A program made the position numbers and the translations under genes. The notes under the pieces were generated by a model, which worked only from the letters and a program-made list of their open reading frames with translations, did not search any database and was not told the DNA's origin. Positions 8,810 to 17,385 of a DNA stretch of 64,000 nucleotides are shown piece after piece. The stretch is from Arthrobacter woluwensis (GTDB lineage: Bacteria; Actinomycetota; Actinomycetes; Actinomycetales; Micrococcaceae), in NCBI RefSeq assembly GCF_030816155.1, contig NZ_JAUSXR010000001.1:2356001-2420000 (forward strand). The letters run 5' to 3'. Each line of letters starts with the position of its first letter. Positions within the stretch are counted from its first letter, which is position 1.

Positions 8810-8826
8810 GACCGGCGAAACCGGTC
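8810..8826 (-). terminator. Short hairpin between convergent methylase and hydrolase genes
   Basis: GACCGG, loop CGAAA, CCGGTC: 6-bp stem 4 nt beyond the hydrolase stop on the minus strand. Weak without a T-run. Confidence 0.35.
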
Positions 8827-8829
8827 CGG

Positions 8830-8872
8830 TCAGCCCCGGATCACGCTGCCGCGTCCCTGGTCCTCGATCCGA
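8830..8872. repeat. Direct repeat copy 1 (hydrolase 3' end)
   Basis: Matches 10329-10371: two identical 17-nt blocks (TCAGCCCCGGATCACGC and CCCTGGTCCTCGATCCG) around 8 diverged bases. Both copies encode the C-terminal tail and stop of their genes (IEDQG-x-G-x-VIRG). Confidence 0.85.
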
Positions 8873-9660
8873 GCGAGGGCGTCGAGGAGGCGTCCCAGCC
8901 CGACGGGGTCCTCCAGATGCGCGAGGTGGCCCACTCCGGCGAGTTCGTGAATCCGCGCGCCGGAAACCCGGCCTGCGATGGCGTCGAACGCCGTCCCATA
9001 GGGCTCACCGTGGCGGTTGCGCTCGCCGACGATGAAATCCACCCGGCCGGCTTCCTGCGCCAGGGTCTTCGGCGGCGCCACCGCGTTCAGCGCCGTCAGT
9101 TCAGCCGACAGCGGCACGCTCAAGCGCCGGAGTTCCTCCCAGACGGCGGGGTCCGCCCGCAGCCCCGTGACGTAGTCGGCCGTGAAACCTGAGATATCGC
9201 GGTTGACGATCTCGACGCTCCGGTCCCAATCCTGTGCCTCCTCCGCCGTCCGCAAGGCCGGGAGGGCCTCCGCGGCGAAAGGCCGTTCGACGGGCTCGTA
9301 GGCGATCACCTGCTCCATCGGATGCCGGCCGGCGGCGAGCAGAGCGATCAGGCCCCCGTAGCTCCAGCCGAACACGGACTTCACGGGACCGAGGACGTTC
9401 AGCACCTCGAGCAGATCGCCTACTTCGGTATCCAGGGAGTAGTCCGCGGTGAGCGGGCCAGACGGCGTCCTGCCCCGGCGGTTCAGCACGGCGACCGAAG
9501 GCCAGGCCGTGATCGCCCGTGCCACGGCTCCCCAGGACCGCGCGTCGCTCATCACGCCCGGCACCACCATGAGGCCGGGAGCGGCGGGGTCGCCGTACAC
9601 ATCGACCGTCACCCAGCTGCCGTCGTCACGCTTCACTGTTTTTTGAATCGTTTGCTCCAT
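8830..9660 (-). CDS. Alpha/beta-fold hydrolase
   Basis: Protein of 276 residues with the alpha/beta hydrolase core: nucleophile elbow GWSYGG (Ser about residue 96), a late GVGHLAH histidine, and DPAAPGLMVVPG near the start. Substrate unknown. Divergent from a TetR gene across a 37-bp palindrome that includes both N-terminal coding starts, so it is almost certainly that regulator's target. The last 14 residues duplicate the tail of the PHP protein 1.5 kb away. The ATG lies 6 nt after CATAAT with no ribosome site: leaderless. Confidence 0.85.
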   Translation of the reverse strand: MEQTIQKTVKRDDGSWVTVDVYGDPAAPGLMVVPGVMSDARSWGAVARAITAWPSVAVLNRRGRTPSGPLTADYSLDTEVGDLLEVLNVLGPVKSVFGWSYGGLIALLAAGRHPMEQVIAYEPVERPFAAEALPALRTAEEAQDWDRSVEIVNRDISGFTADYVTGLRADPAVWEELRRLSVPLSAELTALNAVAPPKTLAQEAGRVDFIVGERNRHGEPYGTAFDAIAGRVSGARIHELAGVGHLAHLEDPVGLGRLLDALARIEDQGRGSVIRG

Positions 9661-9683
9661 AAATCAATTATGGAGCAAACGAT
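9647..9683. promoter_or_regulatory. Perfect palindromic TetR operator over divergent promoters
   Basis: ATCGTTTGCTCCATAA, spacer ATCAA, then the exact reverse complement: two 16-bp arms. It covers the hydrolase -10 (CATAAT, complement of 9667-9672) and the first codons of the hydrolase, and stops 1 nt before the TetR -10 (TATAAT, 9685-9690). Size and position fit a TetR operator that represses both genes. Confidence 0.85.
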
Positions 9684-9696
9684 CTATAATTCCAGG

Positions 9697-10323
9697 GTGT
9701 CTTCCACCACCCGCGGCCGCCCCTCGACGTTCAGTCGCGATCGCGCCATCCTGGGTGCCGCGCGCCTCTTCTGGCGCCACGGCTACTCCGGGACGTCCAC
9801 CCGTGCGCTGACCACGGAGCTGGGGATCTCGACGTCGAGCCTCTACGCCGCCTTCGGGAGCAAGGCCGGCCTCTTCGAGGAGACTGTGCGGACCTACGCC
9901 GAGCGCTACCGCGAGATCTACCAGCAGGCCGTCGCCGAACCGGACGTTCTGGGGGTCATTGAGCGAGTGCTCATCGATTCGGTGGGCGAGTTCACCCAGA
10001 GCAGCGAGGTTCATCCCGGCTGCCTCATCAGCAGTGCCGCCCTGGCCGACAGCACGAGCACCCTCGACGCCCGCGCTTATATCGCGGACCTGCAGGCCTC
10101 CAACGCGGAGGCCCTGCTCACGCGGCTTCGCCGGGCGGCCTCCGACGGCGAGCTGCGCCCCGGCGTCTCACCGACGACACTGACGTCCTTCATTCAGTCG
10201 GTGTGGCACGGGCTGTCCGCACAATCGAATCTCGGGGCAGGACGGGATGAACTCCTGGACACGGCTCGTCTCGCCCTCCGGCTGATCGCCGGGCAGGCAC
10301 TTGCCGCACCCTCCAAGGACTGA
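9697..10323 (+). CDS. TetR-family transcriptional regulator
   Basis: Ligand-responsive repressor of 208 residues. N-terminal TetR helix-turn-helix: GRPSTFSRDRAILGAARLF, then GYSGTSTRAL and ELGISTSSLYAAFGSK; the C-terminal part resembles the YvdT/AefR-like ligand domain with GCLISSAA. GTG start chosen because TATAAT ends exactly 6 nt upstream (leaderless) and the protein then begins like a typical TetR; an upstream ATG at 9670 lies inside the operator. Likely represses itself and the divergent hydrolase. Confidence 0.9.
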   Translation: MSSTTRGRPSTFSRDRAILGAARLFWRHGYSGTSTRALTTELGISTSSLYAAFGSKAGLFEETVRTYAERYREIYQQAVAEPDVLGVIERVLIDSVGEFTQSSEVHPGCLISSAALADSTSTLDARAYIADLQASNAEALLTRLRRAASDGELRPGVSPTTLTSFIQSVWHGLSAQSNLGAGRDELLDTARLALRLIAGQALAAPSKD

Positions 10324-10328
10324 CCCCC

Positions 10329-10371
10329 TCAGCCCCGGATCACGCGACCCTGGCCCTGGTCCTCGATCCGG
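10329..10371. repeat. Direct repeat copy 2 (PHP gene 3' end)
   Basis: Partner of the repeat at 8830-8872, same orientation. Together they bracket the hydrolase-TetR cassette, 1,499 bp apart. Confidence 0.85.
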
Positions 10372-11174
10372 GCGAACTGCTCCGGTGACGTGAGGTTCTC
10401 CCCCAGCAGATTGGGCTTGCCCTTGCCGTGATAGTCGCTCGAACCGGTGACGATCAGGTCGTGCTTCGAGGCGAGGCCCAGCAGGTATTCGCGGCCTTCG
10501 CGTGGATTGTCCCGGTGCCAGACCTCCAGGCCCCCGAGACCGGCGTCGATCATCTCGTGGAAGGTCCGCTCCCCCACCACGCGGCCGCGCGCGCTGGCCA
10601 CTGGATGGGCGAACACGGGAACGCCGCCGGCGTCCCTGACGAGTTCGACGGCGAGCGCCGGCTCCACGGCGTAGTGCTGCACGTAGTACCGCGAATGGGA
10701 CGTCAGGATGGTGGCGAAAGCCTCGGTCCGGTCACTCACGATCCCCGCGGCCACGAGTGCGTCTGCGATGTGCGGCCGGCCCACGGTGGCACCCGGCGCC
10801 AGGTGCTGGGTGACATCGTCCCAGTTGAGCGGGTAGTCCTCGGCGAGCAGCGCGACCATGTGCTCGGCCCGGCTGAGCCGTGCGTCGCGGGCCTTCGAGA
10901 TCTCCTCCAGCAGGCCGGGGTGCGTGGGGTCGTGCAGATAGGACAGCAGGTGGACGCTGATGCCCTCGGAGGTGCGGCAGCTGATCTCCATGCCCGGCAC
11001 CAGGGCGACGCCTAGAGCCTTCGCCGCCTCGGCGGCCTCGGCCCACCCGTCGGTGGTGTCATGGTCGGTCAGCGCGACGACGTCGAGTCCGGCCTGAGCG
11101 GCGGAGGCCACGAGGTCGGCGGGCGGCTGAGTGCCGTCCGAGATGTTCGAGTGTGCATGCAGGTCGATCCTCAC
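10329..11174 (-). CDS. PHP-domain phosphoesterase
   Basis: Metal-dependent phosphoesterase related to E. coli YciV/RNase AM-type nucleotide phosphatases. N-terminal metal motif DLHAHSNISDG, then ALTDHDTTDG and GMEIS; later VFAHP and GSSDYHG supply further ligands. 281 residues, the normal length. TACGCT lies 6 nt before the GTG start, indicating leaderless transcription. Converges with the TetR gene with only 5 nt between stops. Confidence 0.88.
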   Translation of the reverse strand: MRIDLHAHSNISDGTQPPADLVASAAQAGLDVVALTDHDTTDGWAEAAEAAKALGVALVPGMEISCRTSEGISVHLLSYLHDPTHPGLLEEISKARDARLSRAEHMVALLAEDYPLNWDDVTQHLAPGATVGRPHIADALVAAGIVSDRTEAFATILTSHSRYYVQHYAVEPALAVELVRDAGGVPVFAHPVASARGRVVGERTFHEMIDAGLGGLEVWHRDNPREGREYLLGLASKHDLIVTGSSDYHGKGKPNLLGENLTSPEQFARIEDQGQGRVIRG

Positions 11175-11207
11175 GCTCCCAGCGTAGTCCCGGCGGACCC
11201 GCGGAGC

Positions 11208-12509
11208 TCACCCGTCGCCGTCGTCGCCCCCGGCAGCACCGGCGTGCTCCACAGGAGCAGTCTCCCGGGTCAGCCACCAGGCGACGCCACACAGGACGAC
11301 CGCGATCACCCCCGACACGATCAGCGCCGGACGCGCCCCGAAGGACCCCACCGACCAGGCGGCGGCCAGCAGGACGACGATTCTCAGCGCGTTGTCCACC
11401 GACACGTCCAGGCCTTCGACACGCCCCAGGAACTTCTCCGAGATCGACTTCTGGAACAGCGTCGTGACGGCCACGTTGTACGGAGCATTGACACTTGCGC
11501 TCACCGCCACACCCACCAGCAACAGGACCACGTTCGGAGACAGCCCCATGATCACTTGCGAGGTGGCGAGCAGGAGCAGACAGGCGAGGAAGTACCGGCG
11601 CAGAGCCTCGGTGCGCAGGAAGACGCCCGTGAGAACCGCGGCGGTCACGGCCACGATGCCATTGAGTGACAGCACGACACCGAAGACCTCGGCGGGCAGC
11701 CCGAGATCGGATGCGATCAGGAAGATCAAGCTGAACGAGTTGACCGCGGCGGTGATGGTGACCCCATAAGAACCGAGGAGTATCCCGAGAGCCGGACGGT
11801 GTCCTGCCAGATACCGCACCGCGGGAGGAATGCCCAGCACCAGCTCCCGCACTTCCTCCCTGAAGACCCGAAGCCGGTCCGCCAACGGCACGCGTTCAGC
11901 ACCCGCTCCAGGCGTCTTCCGGACGACCTTGGAGAACAGGCACGCGGCGACCATGAAGGACACCCCGTCGATGAGGAAGGCGGGCACCGCACCCCAGAGC
12001 GCGAAGGCGCCTGACGCCAGGGCTGGCCCGACCGAGCTCACAGCCCACGTGGCCGACTCGAGGTAGCCGTTCGCCCGGGACAGCAGACCTTCCTTGACCA
12101 GCCGCGGAAGGAAGACGAACGCCGACGAAGCGAAGAACACCGACGAGATCGCCGAGGCGGTCACGATCAGCACCGCCAGATACCCCGGCCCGGCGAGCCA
12201 TGCCGCAGCGGCAAGTCCGAAACTCAGAACCCCTCGGAGCACGGTGGTGACGAGGAAGGTCCGCCGCAGATCCCACCGGTCCGCCACGGCACCGGCGAGA
12301 GAGCCCAGCACCAAAGCCGGGAGAATCGTCATCAGCAGCAACGTGACCCGTGCTGCCTCCTTGTCCGCTGATGCCTCGTAGAACCACAGATCAAGGGAAA
12401 GCGACCGGAAACTGTCCCCGATGTTCGAGATGCTGACGGCGGTGAGGAAGCCGAAGAAGGCAAGGGGCAGCCCGGCTCTCCGGGCCGTATCCGTCACTTC
12501 CGCCCTCAT
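11208..12509 (-). CDS. Major facilitator superfamily exporter
   Basis: Proton-driven membrane transporter of 433 residues with about 12 hydrophobic helices and the MFS loop 2-3 motif GAVADRWDLRR. Most like drug/siderophore exporters of the EntS/MFS_3 type; substrate unknown. The frame is open 34 codons further upstream, but those residues are basic and non-membrane. The ATG at MRAEVTDTARR has AAGGTCAGG upstream and precedes the first helix by a normal distance. Confidence 0.83.
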   Translation of the reverse strand: MRAEVTDTARRAGLPLAFFGFLTAVSISNIGDSFRSLSLDLWFYEASADKEAARVTLLLMTILPALVLGSLAGAVADRWDLRRTFLVTTVLRGVLSFGLAAAAWLAGPGYLAVLIVTASAISSVFFASSAFVFLPRLVKEGLLSRANGYLESATWAVSSVGPALASGAFALWGAVPAFLIDGVSFMVAACLFSKVVRKTPGAGAERVPLADRLRVFREEVRELVLGIPPAVRYLAGHRPALGILLGSYGVTITAAVNSFSLIFLIASDLGLPAEVFGVVLSLNGIVAVTAAVLTGVFLRTEALRRYFLACLLLLATSQVIMGLSPNVVLLLVGVAVSASVNAPYNVAVTTLFQKSISEKFLGRVEGLDVSVDNALRIVVLLAAAWSVGSFGARPALIVSGVIAVVLCGVAWWLTRETAPVEHAGAAGGDDGDG

Positions 12510-12705
12510 CGATGACCTGACCTTGAATCGGGCTGCCGAACCGATCCGGCGGAACACCACGTTCCCCCGAGTGCCCCGGGCGGGCCGGAGTTTCGGCATG
12601 AAGTACGACATATACAGCGGACTCGTCTGTGACGCGAGTCAAACCGCTCGAGCGGCACTCCACGCCCCGGCTCCTGCCCGCCCGGATCAGTGAGACGATA
12701 GAAGG

Positions 12706-14268
12706 GTGAATGACGCAGAACACACCACTGATGCCAGCACCCAGCCGTTGGAGGACCGTGTGAACAACCGTTCGCAGCGCCCCTCCTCCGATGCCTTCAA
12801 GGCCTTCATGGCCAGCAGCTGGGCTCCCGCCTCGCAGGAGCTCCCGGCCGAGGAAGCCGTCGCCGCACACGCCGCCCGCCGCCGTCGTGCGATCTCGGAG
12901 CAGTTCAAGGGCGAACGCCTGGTGATCCCCGCCGGTCCGCACAAGGTCCGCAGCAATGACACGGATTACCGCTTCCGCCCCCACTCGGCCTTCGCGCACC
13001 TGACGGGCCTCGGCGTGGACCACGAGCCGGATGCGGTCCTGATCCTCGAACCCACCGATGACGGCCAGGGCGACGACGGCGGCCACCACCACGCCACCCT
13101 CTACTTCCGCCCGATGGCCGGCCGCGACACCGAACAGTTCTACGCGGACGCCCGCTCCGGCGAGTTCTGGATCGGCCCCCGCCCGAGCCTGGCCGACCTG
13201 AAGGCCCGCCTCGACCTGGCGACCGCGCACCTCGACGAGCTCGAAGTGGCGATCACCAAGAACGTCGGCGCCTCCGAGATCGGCGGGATCTCCATCCGCC
13301 TGCTCCGCAAGGTGGACGAGAACATCGATGCCCTGGTGGACACCGCCCGCTACAACACCGCCCAGGACCCCGAGAATTTGGACCTCTCCCAGCTCGACGC
13401 CCTGGACGAGAAGCTGGCCGAGGCCCTCTCCGAACTCCGACTGATCAAGGACGAGTGGGAGGTCGAGCAGCTCAAGCTGGCCGTCGCCGCCACCATCGAA
13501 GGCTTCCACGAAGTGGTCAAGGCCCTGCCCCGCGCCGTCGCGCACCACCGCGGTGAGCGCGTCGTGGAAGGCGCGTTCTTCGCGAAGGCCCGCGAGGAAG
13601 GCAACGACCTCGGCTATGACACCATCGCCGCCTCCGGCAACAACGCCACCATCCTGCACTGGATCAACAACAACGGTCAGGTGAAGGAGGGCGATCTCCT
13701 CCTGCTGGACGCCGGCGTCGAGGCCGAGAGCCTCTACACCGCGGACATCACCCGCACCCTGCCGGTCAACGGCACCTTCTCCGAGGTGCAGCGCCGCGTC
13801 TACGAAGCCGTCCTGGACGCCGCCGATGCGGCCTTCGCCGCCGCACGCCCGGGCCTGAAGTTCCGCGAGCTGCACCAGATCGCCACTCGCGTCCTGGCCG
13901 AGCGCCTGGCCGAGTGGGGCCTGCTGCCCGTGACCGTGGAGGAGGCCGTCGCGGACAGCGGTCAGCAGCACCGCCGCTGGATGCCGCACGGCACGAGCCA
14001 CCACCTCGGCATGGACGTCCACGACTGCGCCCAGGCCAAGCGTGAGCTGTACCTGGACGCCGAACTCGCCGAGGGCATGGTGTTCACCATCGAGCCGGGC
14101 CTGTACTTCAAGTCCGAGGATCTTGCGATCCCGGAGGAGTACCGCGGCATCGGCGTGCGCATCGAGGACGACATCCTCGTGACGGCGGACGGCGCCGTGA
14201 ACCTGAGCGCCGTGCTCCCCCGCACGGCCGACGACGTCGAGGCCTGGATGGCCGGCCTGCGCGGCTGA
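12706..14268 (+). CDS. pepP: Xaa-Pro aminopeptidase (M24B)
   Basis: Removes N-terminal residues preceding proline. 520 residues: an aminopeptidase P N-terminal domain (FAHLTGLGVD, ADARSGEFWIGP) then the pita-bread catalytic domain. Dinuclear metal ligands are visible as LLLDAG (Asp), YTADITRT (Asp), HGTSHHLGMDVHD (His), FTIEPGLYF (Glu) and GVRIEDD (Glu). GTG start; a weak GACGAT box sits 6 nt upstream. Ends before a strong terminator. Confidence 0.92.
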   Translation: MNDAEHTTDASTQPLEDRVNNRSQRPSSDAFKAFMASSWAPASQELPAEEAVAAHAARRRRAISEQFKGERLVIPAGPHKVRSNDTDYRFRPHSAFAHLTGLGVDHEPDAVLILEPTDDGQGDDGGHHHATLYFRPMAGRDTEQFYADARSGEFWIGPRPSLADLKARLDLATAHLDELEVAITKNVGASEIGGISIRLLRKVDENIDALVDTARYNTAQDPENLDLSQLDALDEKLAEALSELRLIKDEWEVEQLKLAVAATIEGFHEVVKALPRAVAHHRGERVVEGAFFAKAREEGNDLGYDTIAASGNNATILHWINNNGQVKEGDLLLLDAGVEAESLYTADITRTLPVNGTFSEVQRRVYEAVLDAADAAFAAARPGLKFRELHQIATRVLAERLAEWGLLPVTVEEAVADSGQQHRRWMPHGTSHHLGMDVHDCAQAKRELYLDAELAEGMVFTIEPGLYFKSEDLAIPEEYRGIGVRIEDDILVTADGAVNLSAVLPRTADDVEAWMAGLRG

Positions 14269-14332
14269 GTGCCGCTCACCGCCGTCGTGGCGCGCTGAGC
14301 GCGACAGCGTGAGCACCGCGCCTCGGGCATGA

Positions 14333-14370
14333 GAATGGCCCCGCACCGGAATCCCGGTGCGGGGCCATTC
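14333..14370 (+). terminator. Terminator after pepP
   Basis: GAATGGCCCCGCACCGG, loop AAT, CCGGTGCGGGGCCATTC: a 17-bp stem followed by GTCGTT. Confidence 0.9.
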
Positions 14371-14433
14371 GTCGTTCCGGACCCGTGCGACGCGCGGCGT
14401 CACATTCCATAGTCCCGCCGGAGCGGGCCGGGG

Positions 14434-15370
14434 CTACTCGCCTCGGGGGTCCTTGGGGTGCTGCTCACTGTGCTGTCCCTGCTGAGGCTCGTCATGCTGG
14501 CCCTCCTGCTGCTGCCCGTGCTCGCCGAACGGTTCAGCCTGCGGAACCTCAGCGTGCTGCTGTTCCGCGGACTGCGGCTCAGCCTGCTGCGGTTCCTGGG
14601 CCGGAACGGCGGGAGCCGCCGAGGGCGTCTGGTTCAGCCGGACGCCATACTGCGGGCGGCCATCCGGGAGGTCGCGGTAGTCCGAGGACACCGTGGACGG
14701 CGCCTGCTGTTCGGGCGACTGAGCCTGCTGGCCGGCGTCCTCAGCGCGCTGTCCGTACGGATTGCCCCAGGCCTCGGGCCGCTGCGGCTCCTGTGGCGCC
14801 TGCGGCTGGCCGTGGCCCTGCCCGTAGCCGGGGTGCTGACCACCCTGCTGCTGGCTGTGCTGGCGGGCGCCGCCGTCGTTGCCCCGCATGGGGAGATGCA
14901 GGAGCATCCGGCTCGCCTCCCCCGCGACTTCGGGAGCCACGATCACGTCATAGCTGCTGGCCAGCACCTGGCTGGTCGAGGTGAAAGTCCCGCTTGCCCC
15001 GCTGCATGGCGTAGCTGACGATGCCGAAGAGGGCGAAGAAAGCCGCGCCCATCAGGACCGAGGTCACCACGGAGAACGCCCCGCCCGGGGAGAACAGGGA
15101 CAGCAGCAGACCGATGAAGAGACCGAACCACACGCCGCTGAGCAGGCCGGACATGGCCACGCGCGGGTAGCTCAGACGGCCGGTCACGCGCTCCACGAGT
15201 TTCAGGTCGTTGCCCACGATCGAGACGTACTGGACGGGGAACTGCTGGTCCGCCAGGTAGTCCACGGCCTTCTGGGCATCGAGGTAGGAGTTGTAGGAGC
15301 CCACCGTCACGCCCTGCGGCACGGAACGGAGCTCCTCGGGAATCCTGGGTGCACCAAACAAGTTCGACAT
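14434..15370 (-). pseudogene. General stress protein (YflT/GsP17M-like), split by one extra base
   Basis: The N-terminal 140-odd residues hold a stress-protein-17M-type domain (VGSYNSYLDAQKAVDYLADQ, VERVTGRLSYPRVA) with two membrane helices, ending RGKRDF, after which the frame runs out (stop at 14948). One base earlier the other frame reads TSTSQVLASSYDVIVAPEVAGEA, the expected continuation, then a Gln/Pro/His-rich tail to 14434. Removing one A from the run at 14984-14986 restores a 311-residue protein. As written, two fragments would be made (14948-15370 and 14434-14967). Genuine mutation or sequencing error cannot be told apart here. Confidence 0.85.
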
Positions 15371-15434
15371 ACCCACATTCTTGCCTATTCAGCCGGGCTG
15401 CAACCGGAATTCAGCCAAACGTGGACGAAGTGGA

Positions 15435-15440
15435 TAGCCT
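15435..15440 (+). promoter_or_regulatory. -10 element of leaderless promoter
   Basis: TAGCCT ends 6 nt before the GTG start of the MgtE-N/CBS gene. Confidence 0.6.
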
Positions 15441-15446
15441 AGTCGG

Positions 15447-16730
15447 GTGAGCAACCCTACTTCCCGCGTCTTCGTTGCCCGCCTCCTCGGTCTGGATGTC
15501 TTCGACCCTTTGGGTGATCGGCTCGGACGCGTCCGCGACGTCGTGGTGCTGGCCCGCGCCAACAACGCGCCTCCGCACGCGGTCGGCCTGGTGGTGGAAG
15601 TCCCGGGCAAGAAACGCGTCTTCGTGCCGATGACGCGCGTGACGAGCATGGACCAGGCCCAGGTCATCAGCACCGGGCTCGTCAATCTGCGCCGTTTCGA
15701 GCAGCGCGGCATGGAGACCCTGGTGGTCGCCGAGATGTTCGACAGCCGGGTCACCCTCACGGACGGCTCGGGTTCGGCCACGATCGAGGACATCGCGATC
15801 GACCAGCACCGTTCCGGCGACTGGTTCGTCTCCAAGCTCTTCGTGCGCCGCGGGCACTCGTTCTCCCCGCTCGCCCGGCTGCGCCGCAACGAGACCATGA
15901 TCATCAACTGGACGGACGCCGTCCCGGCCGCGGCCACCGAACCGCAGGCCGCCACGGCCTTCGTCGCCAGCCACGAGGACCTCAAGGCCGCAGACTTCGC
16001 CGAAGCCCTGCAGGAGATGAGCGACAAGCGCCGCTTCGAGGTGGCCAGCGAACTCCAGGATGAACGCCTCGCGGACGTCCTCCAGGAACTCCCCGAAGAG
16101 GACCAGGTGGAGATTCTGTCCTCGCTGGACCGCGAGCGCGCCGCCGACGTGCTGGAGGAGATGGACCCGGACGACGCCGCCGACCTCCTCTCCGAACTCC
16201 CGGAGGCGCAGCAGGAGGAGCTCCTGCAGCTCATGGAGCCGGAGGAGGCCGAGGATGTGCGGCGACTCCTGGAGTATGACGAGGACACCGCGGGTGGTCT
16301 CATGACCCCGGTCCCCGTGATCCTCCCGCCGGAGGCCACCGTGGCCGAGGCCCTGGCCCACGTGCGCCGCGAGGAGCTGACACCGGCACTCGCCTCCTCC
16401 ATCTTCATCGCCCGCCCGCCGCTGGAGACCCCCACGGGCCGCTTCCTCGGCGTCGTGCACATTCAGCAGCTCCTGAGGTATCCCCCGCCCGAGCCGATCG
16501 GCAATCTGGTGGACAAGAACCTGGAGCCCGTCCAGGATCAGGCCCACATCAGCGAGGTGGCCCGCATCATGGCGGTCTACAACCTCAATGCCCTGCCCGT
16601 GGTGAACGACACCGGCCGGCTGGTCGGTGCCGTCACCGTCGATGACGTCCTGGATCACCTCCTGCCCGAAGACTGGCGTGCCCACGCCGAGGACGTCCCG
16701 TTCAAGAAGCTGAGGGGTCGCAATGGCTGA
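15447..16730 (+). CDS. MgtE N-domain/CBS protein with PRC-barrel, no membrane part
   Basis: 427 residues: a PRC-barrel-like N-terminus (LLGLDVFDPLGDRLGRVRDV), a second beta-rich segment, an MgtE intracellular N domain (about 165-265, repeated LADVLQELPEEDQ and AADLLSELPEAQQ helices), then a CBS pair (DTAGGLMTP onward, about 275-415). It looks like the cytosolic Mg2+-sensing half of MgtE without the channel, so it is probably a sensor or regulator rather than a transporter. First gene of an overlapping three-gene operon with DUF1003 and mrp. Confidence 0.86.
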   Translation: MSNPTSRVFVARLLGLDVFDPLGDRLGRVRDVVVLARANNAPPHAVGLVVEVPGKKRVFVPMTRVTSMDQAQVISTGLVNLRRFEQRGMETLVVAEMFDSRVTLTDGSGSATIEDIAIDQHRSGDWFVSKLFVRRGHSFSPLARLRRNETMIINWTDAVPAAATEPQAATAFVASHEDLKAADFAEALQEMSDKRRFEVASELQDERLADVLQELPEEDQVEILSSLDRERAADVLEEMDPDDAADLLSELPEAQQEELLQLMEPEEAEDVRRLLEYDEDTAGGLMTPVPVILPPEATVAEALAHVRREELTPALASSIFIARPPLETPTGRFLGVVHIQQLLRYPPPEPIGNLVDKNLEPVQDQAHISEVARIMAVYNLNALPVVNDTGRLVGAVTVDDVLDHLLPEDWRAHAEDVPFKKLRGRNG

Positions 16731-17385
16731 CAACAGGGATCGCCGCCCCGGGGCGGAGAAGAACAGCCTGGACACCCCCCGTGCCGCACGGGGCCGGTTC
16801 TTCCCCCGGTTCTCGCCCAACCCGGACGCGTTCGGCAAGGCCACCGAGGGCTTCGCCCGTTTCATGGGCACCCCGCAGTTCCTCGTCTACATGACGATCT
16901 TCTGTGTGTTCTGGCTGGCCTGGAACAGCTGGGCTCCCGCCGACTGGCAGTTCGACCAGCAGGCGCTCGGATTCACCCTCCTGACGCTCATGCTCTCCCT
17001 TCAGGCCTCCTACGCGGCGCCACTGCTCCTCCTCGCCCAGAACCGGCAGGACGACCGTGACCGCGTCGCCCTGGAACAGGACCGTCAGCGCGCCGAGCGG
17101 AACCTCGCGGACACCGAGTACCTCACCCGCGAGCTCGCCGCGCTGCGCGTGGCGCTGCGTGAAGTGGCCACCCGTGACTACGTCCGTGCCGAGATGCGCT
17201 CCCTCCTCGAGGACATCATCGAGGCCCAGGAGGAGTTCCACTCGGGCGAAGACGGCACCGGCGACGGCGAGACCACCGCGGACAAGGTCAAGGAGAAGAT
17301 CCGCGACAAGCGGGACCGTCAGCGCGGCCCCCGCACCCAGCAGATCCCGAAGATCAAGAAGCCCAGCCAGGACCCGGGAGCATGA
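16723..17385 (+). CDS. DUF1003 membrane protein
   Basis: 220 residues with two central membrane helices (FLVYMTIFCVFWLAW and GFTLLTLMLSLQASYAAP), the DUF1003 hairpin signature, followed by a charged coiled-coil C-terminus. Overlaps the end of the MgtE-N gene by 8 nt and the start of mrp by 4 nt, so translationally coupled to both. Its role is unknown; coupling to an Mg2+-sensor-like protein hints at ion homeostasis (inference). Confidence 0.87.
   Translation: MADNRDRRPGAEKNSLDTPRAARGRFFPRFSPNPDAFGKATEGFARFMGTPQFLVYMTIFCVFWLAWNSWAPADWQFDQQALGFTLLTLMLSLQASYAAPLLLLAQNRQDDRDRVALEQDRQRAERNLADTEYLTRELAALRVALREVATRDYVRAEMRSLLEDIIEAQEEFHSGEDGTGDGETTADKVKEKIRDKRDRQRGPRTQQIPKIKKPSQDPGA

Noticed and set aside
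9670..9696. ATG at 9670 as TetR start
   Set aside because: It lies inside the operator and upstream of the TATAAT box that would start transcription at 9697; the added nine residues do not resemble TetR N-termini.
12391..14403. Long open frame on the minus strand opposite pepP (670 codons)
   Set aside because: It is the complement of a clearly conserved aminopeptidase gene; its His/Gly/Val/Asp-rich composition is typical of antisense frames in high-GC DNA.
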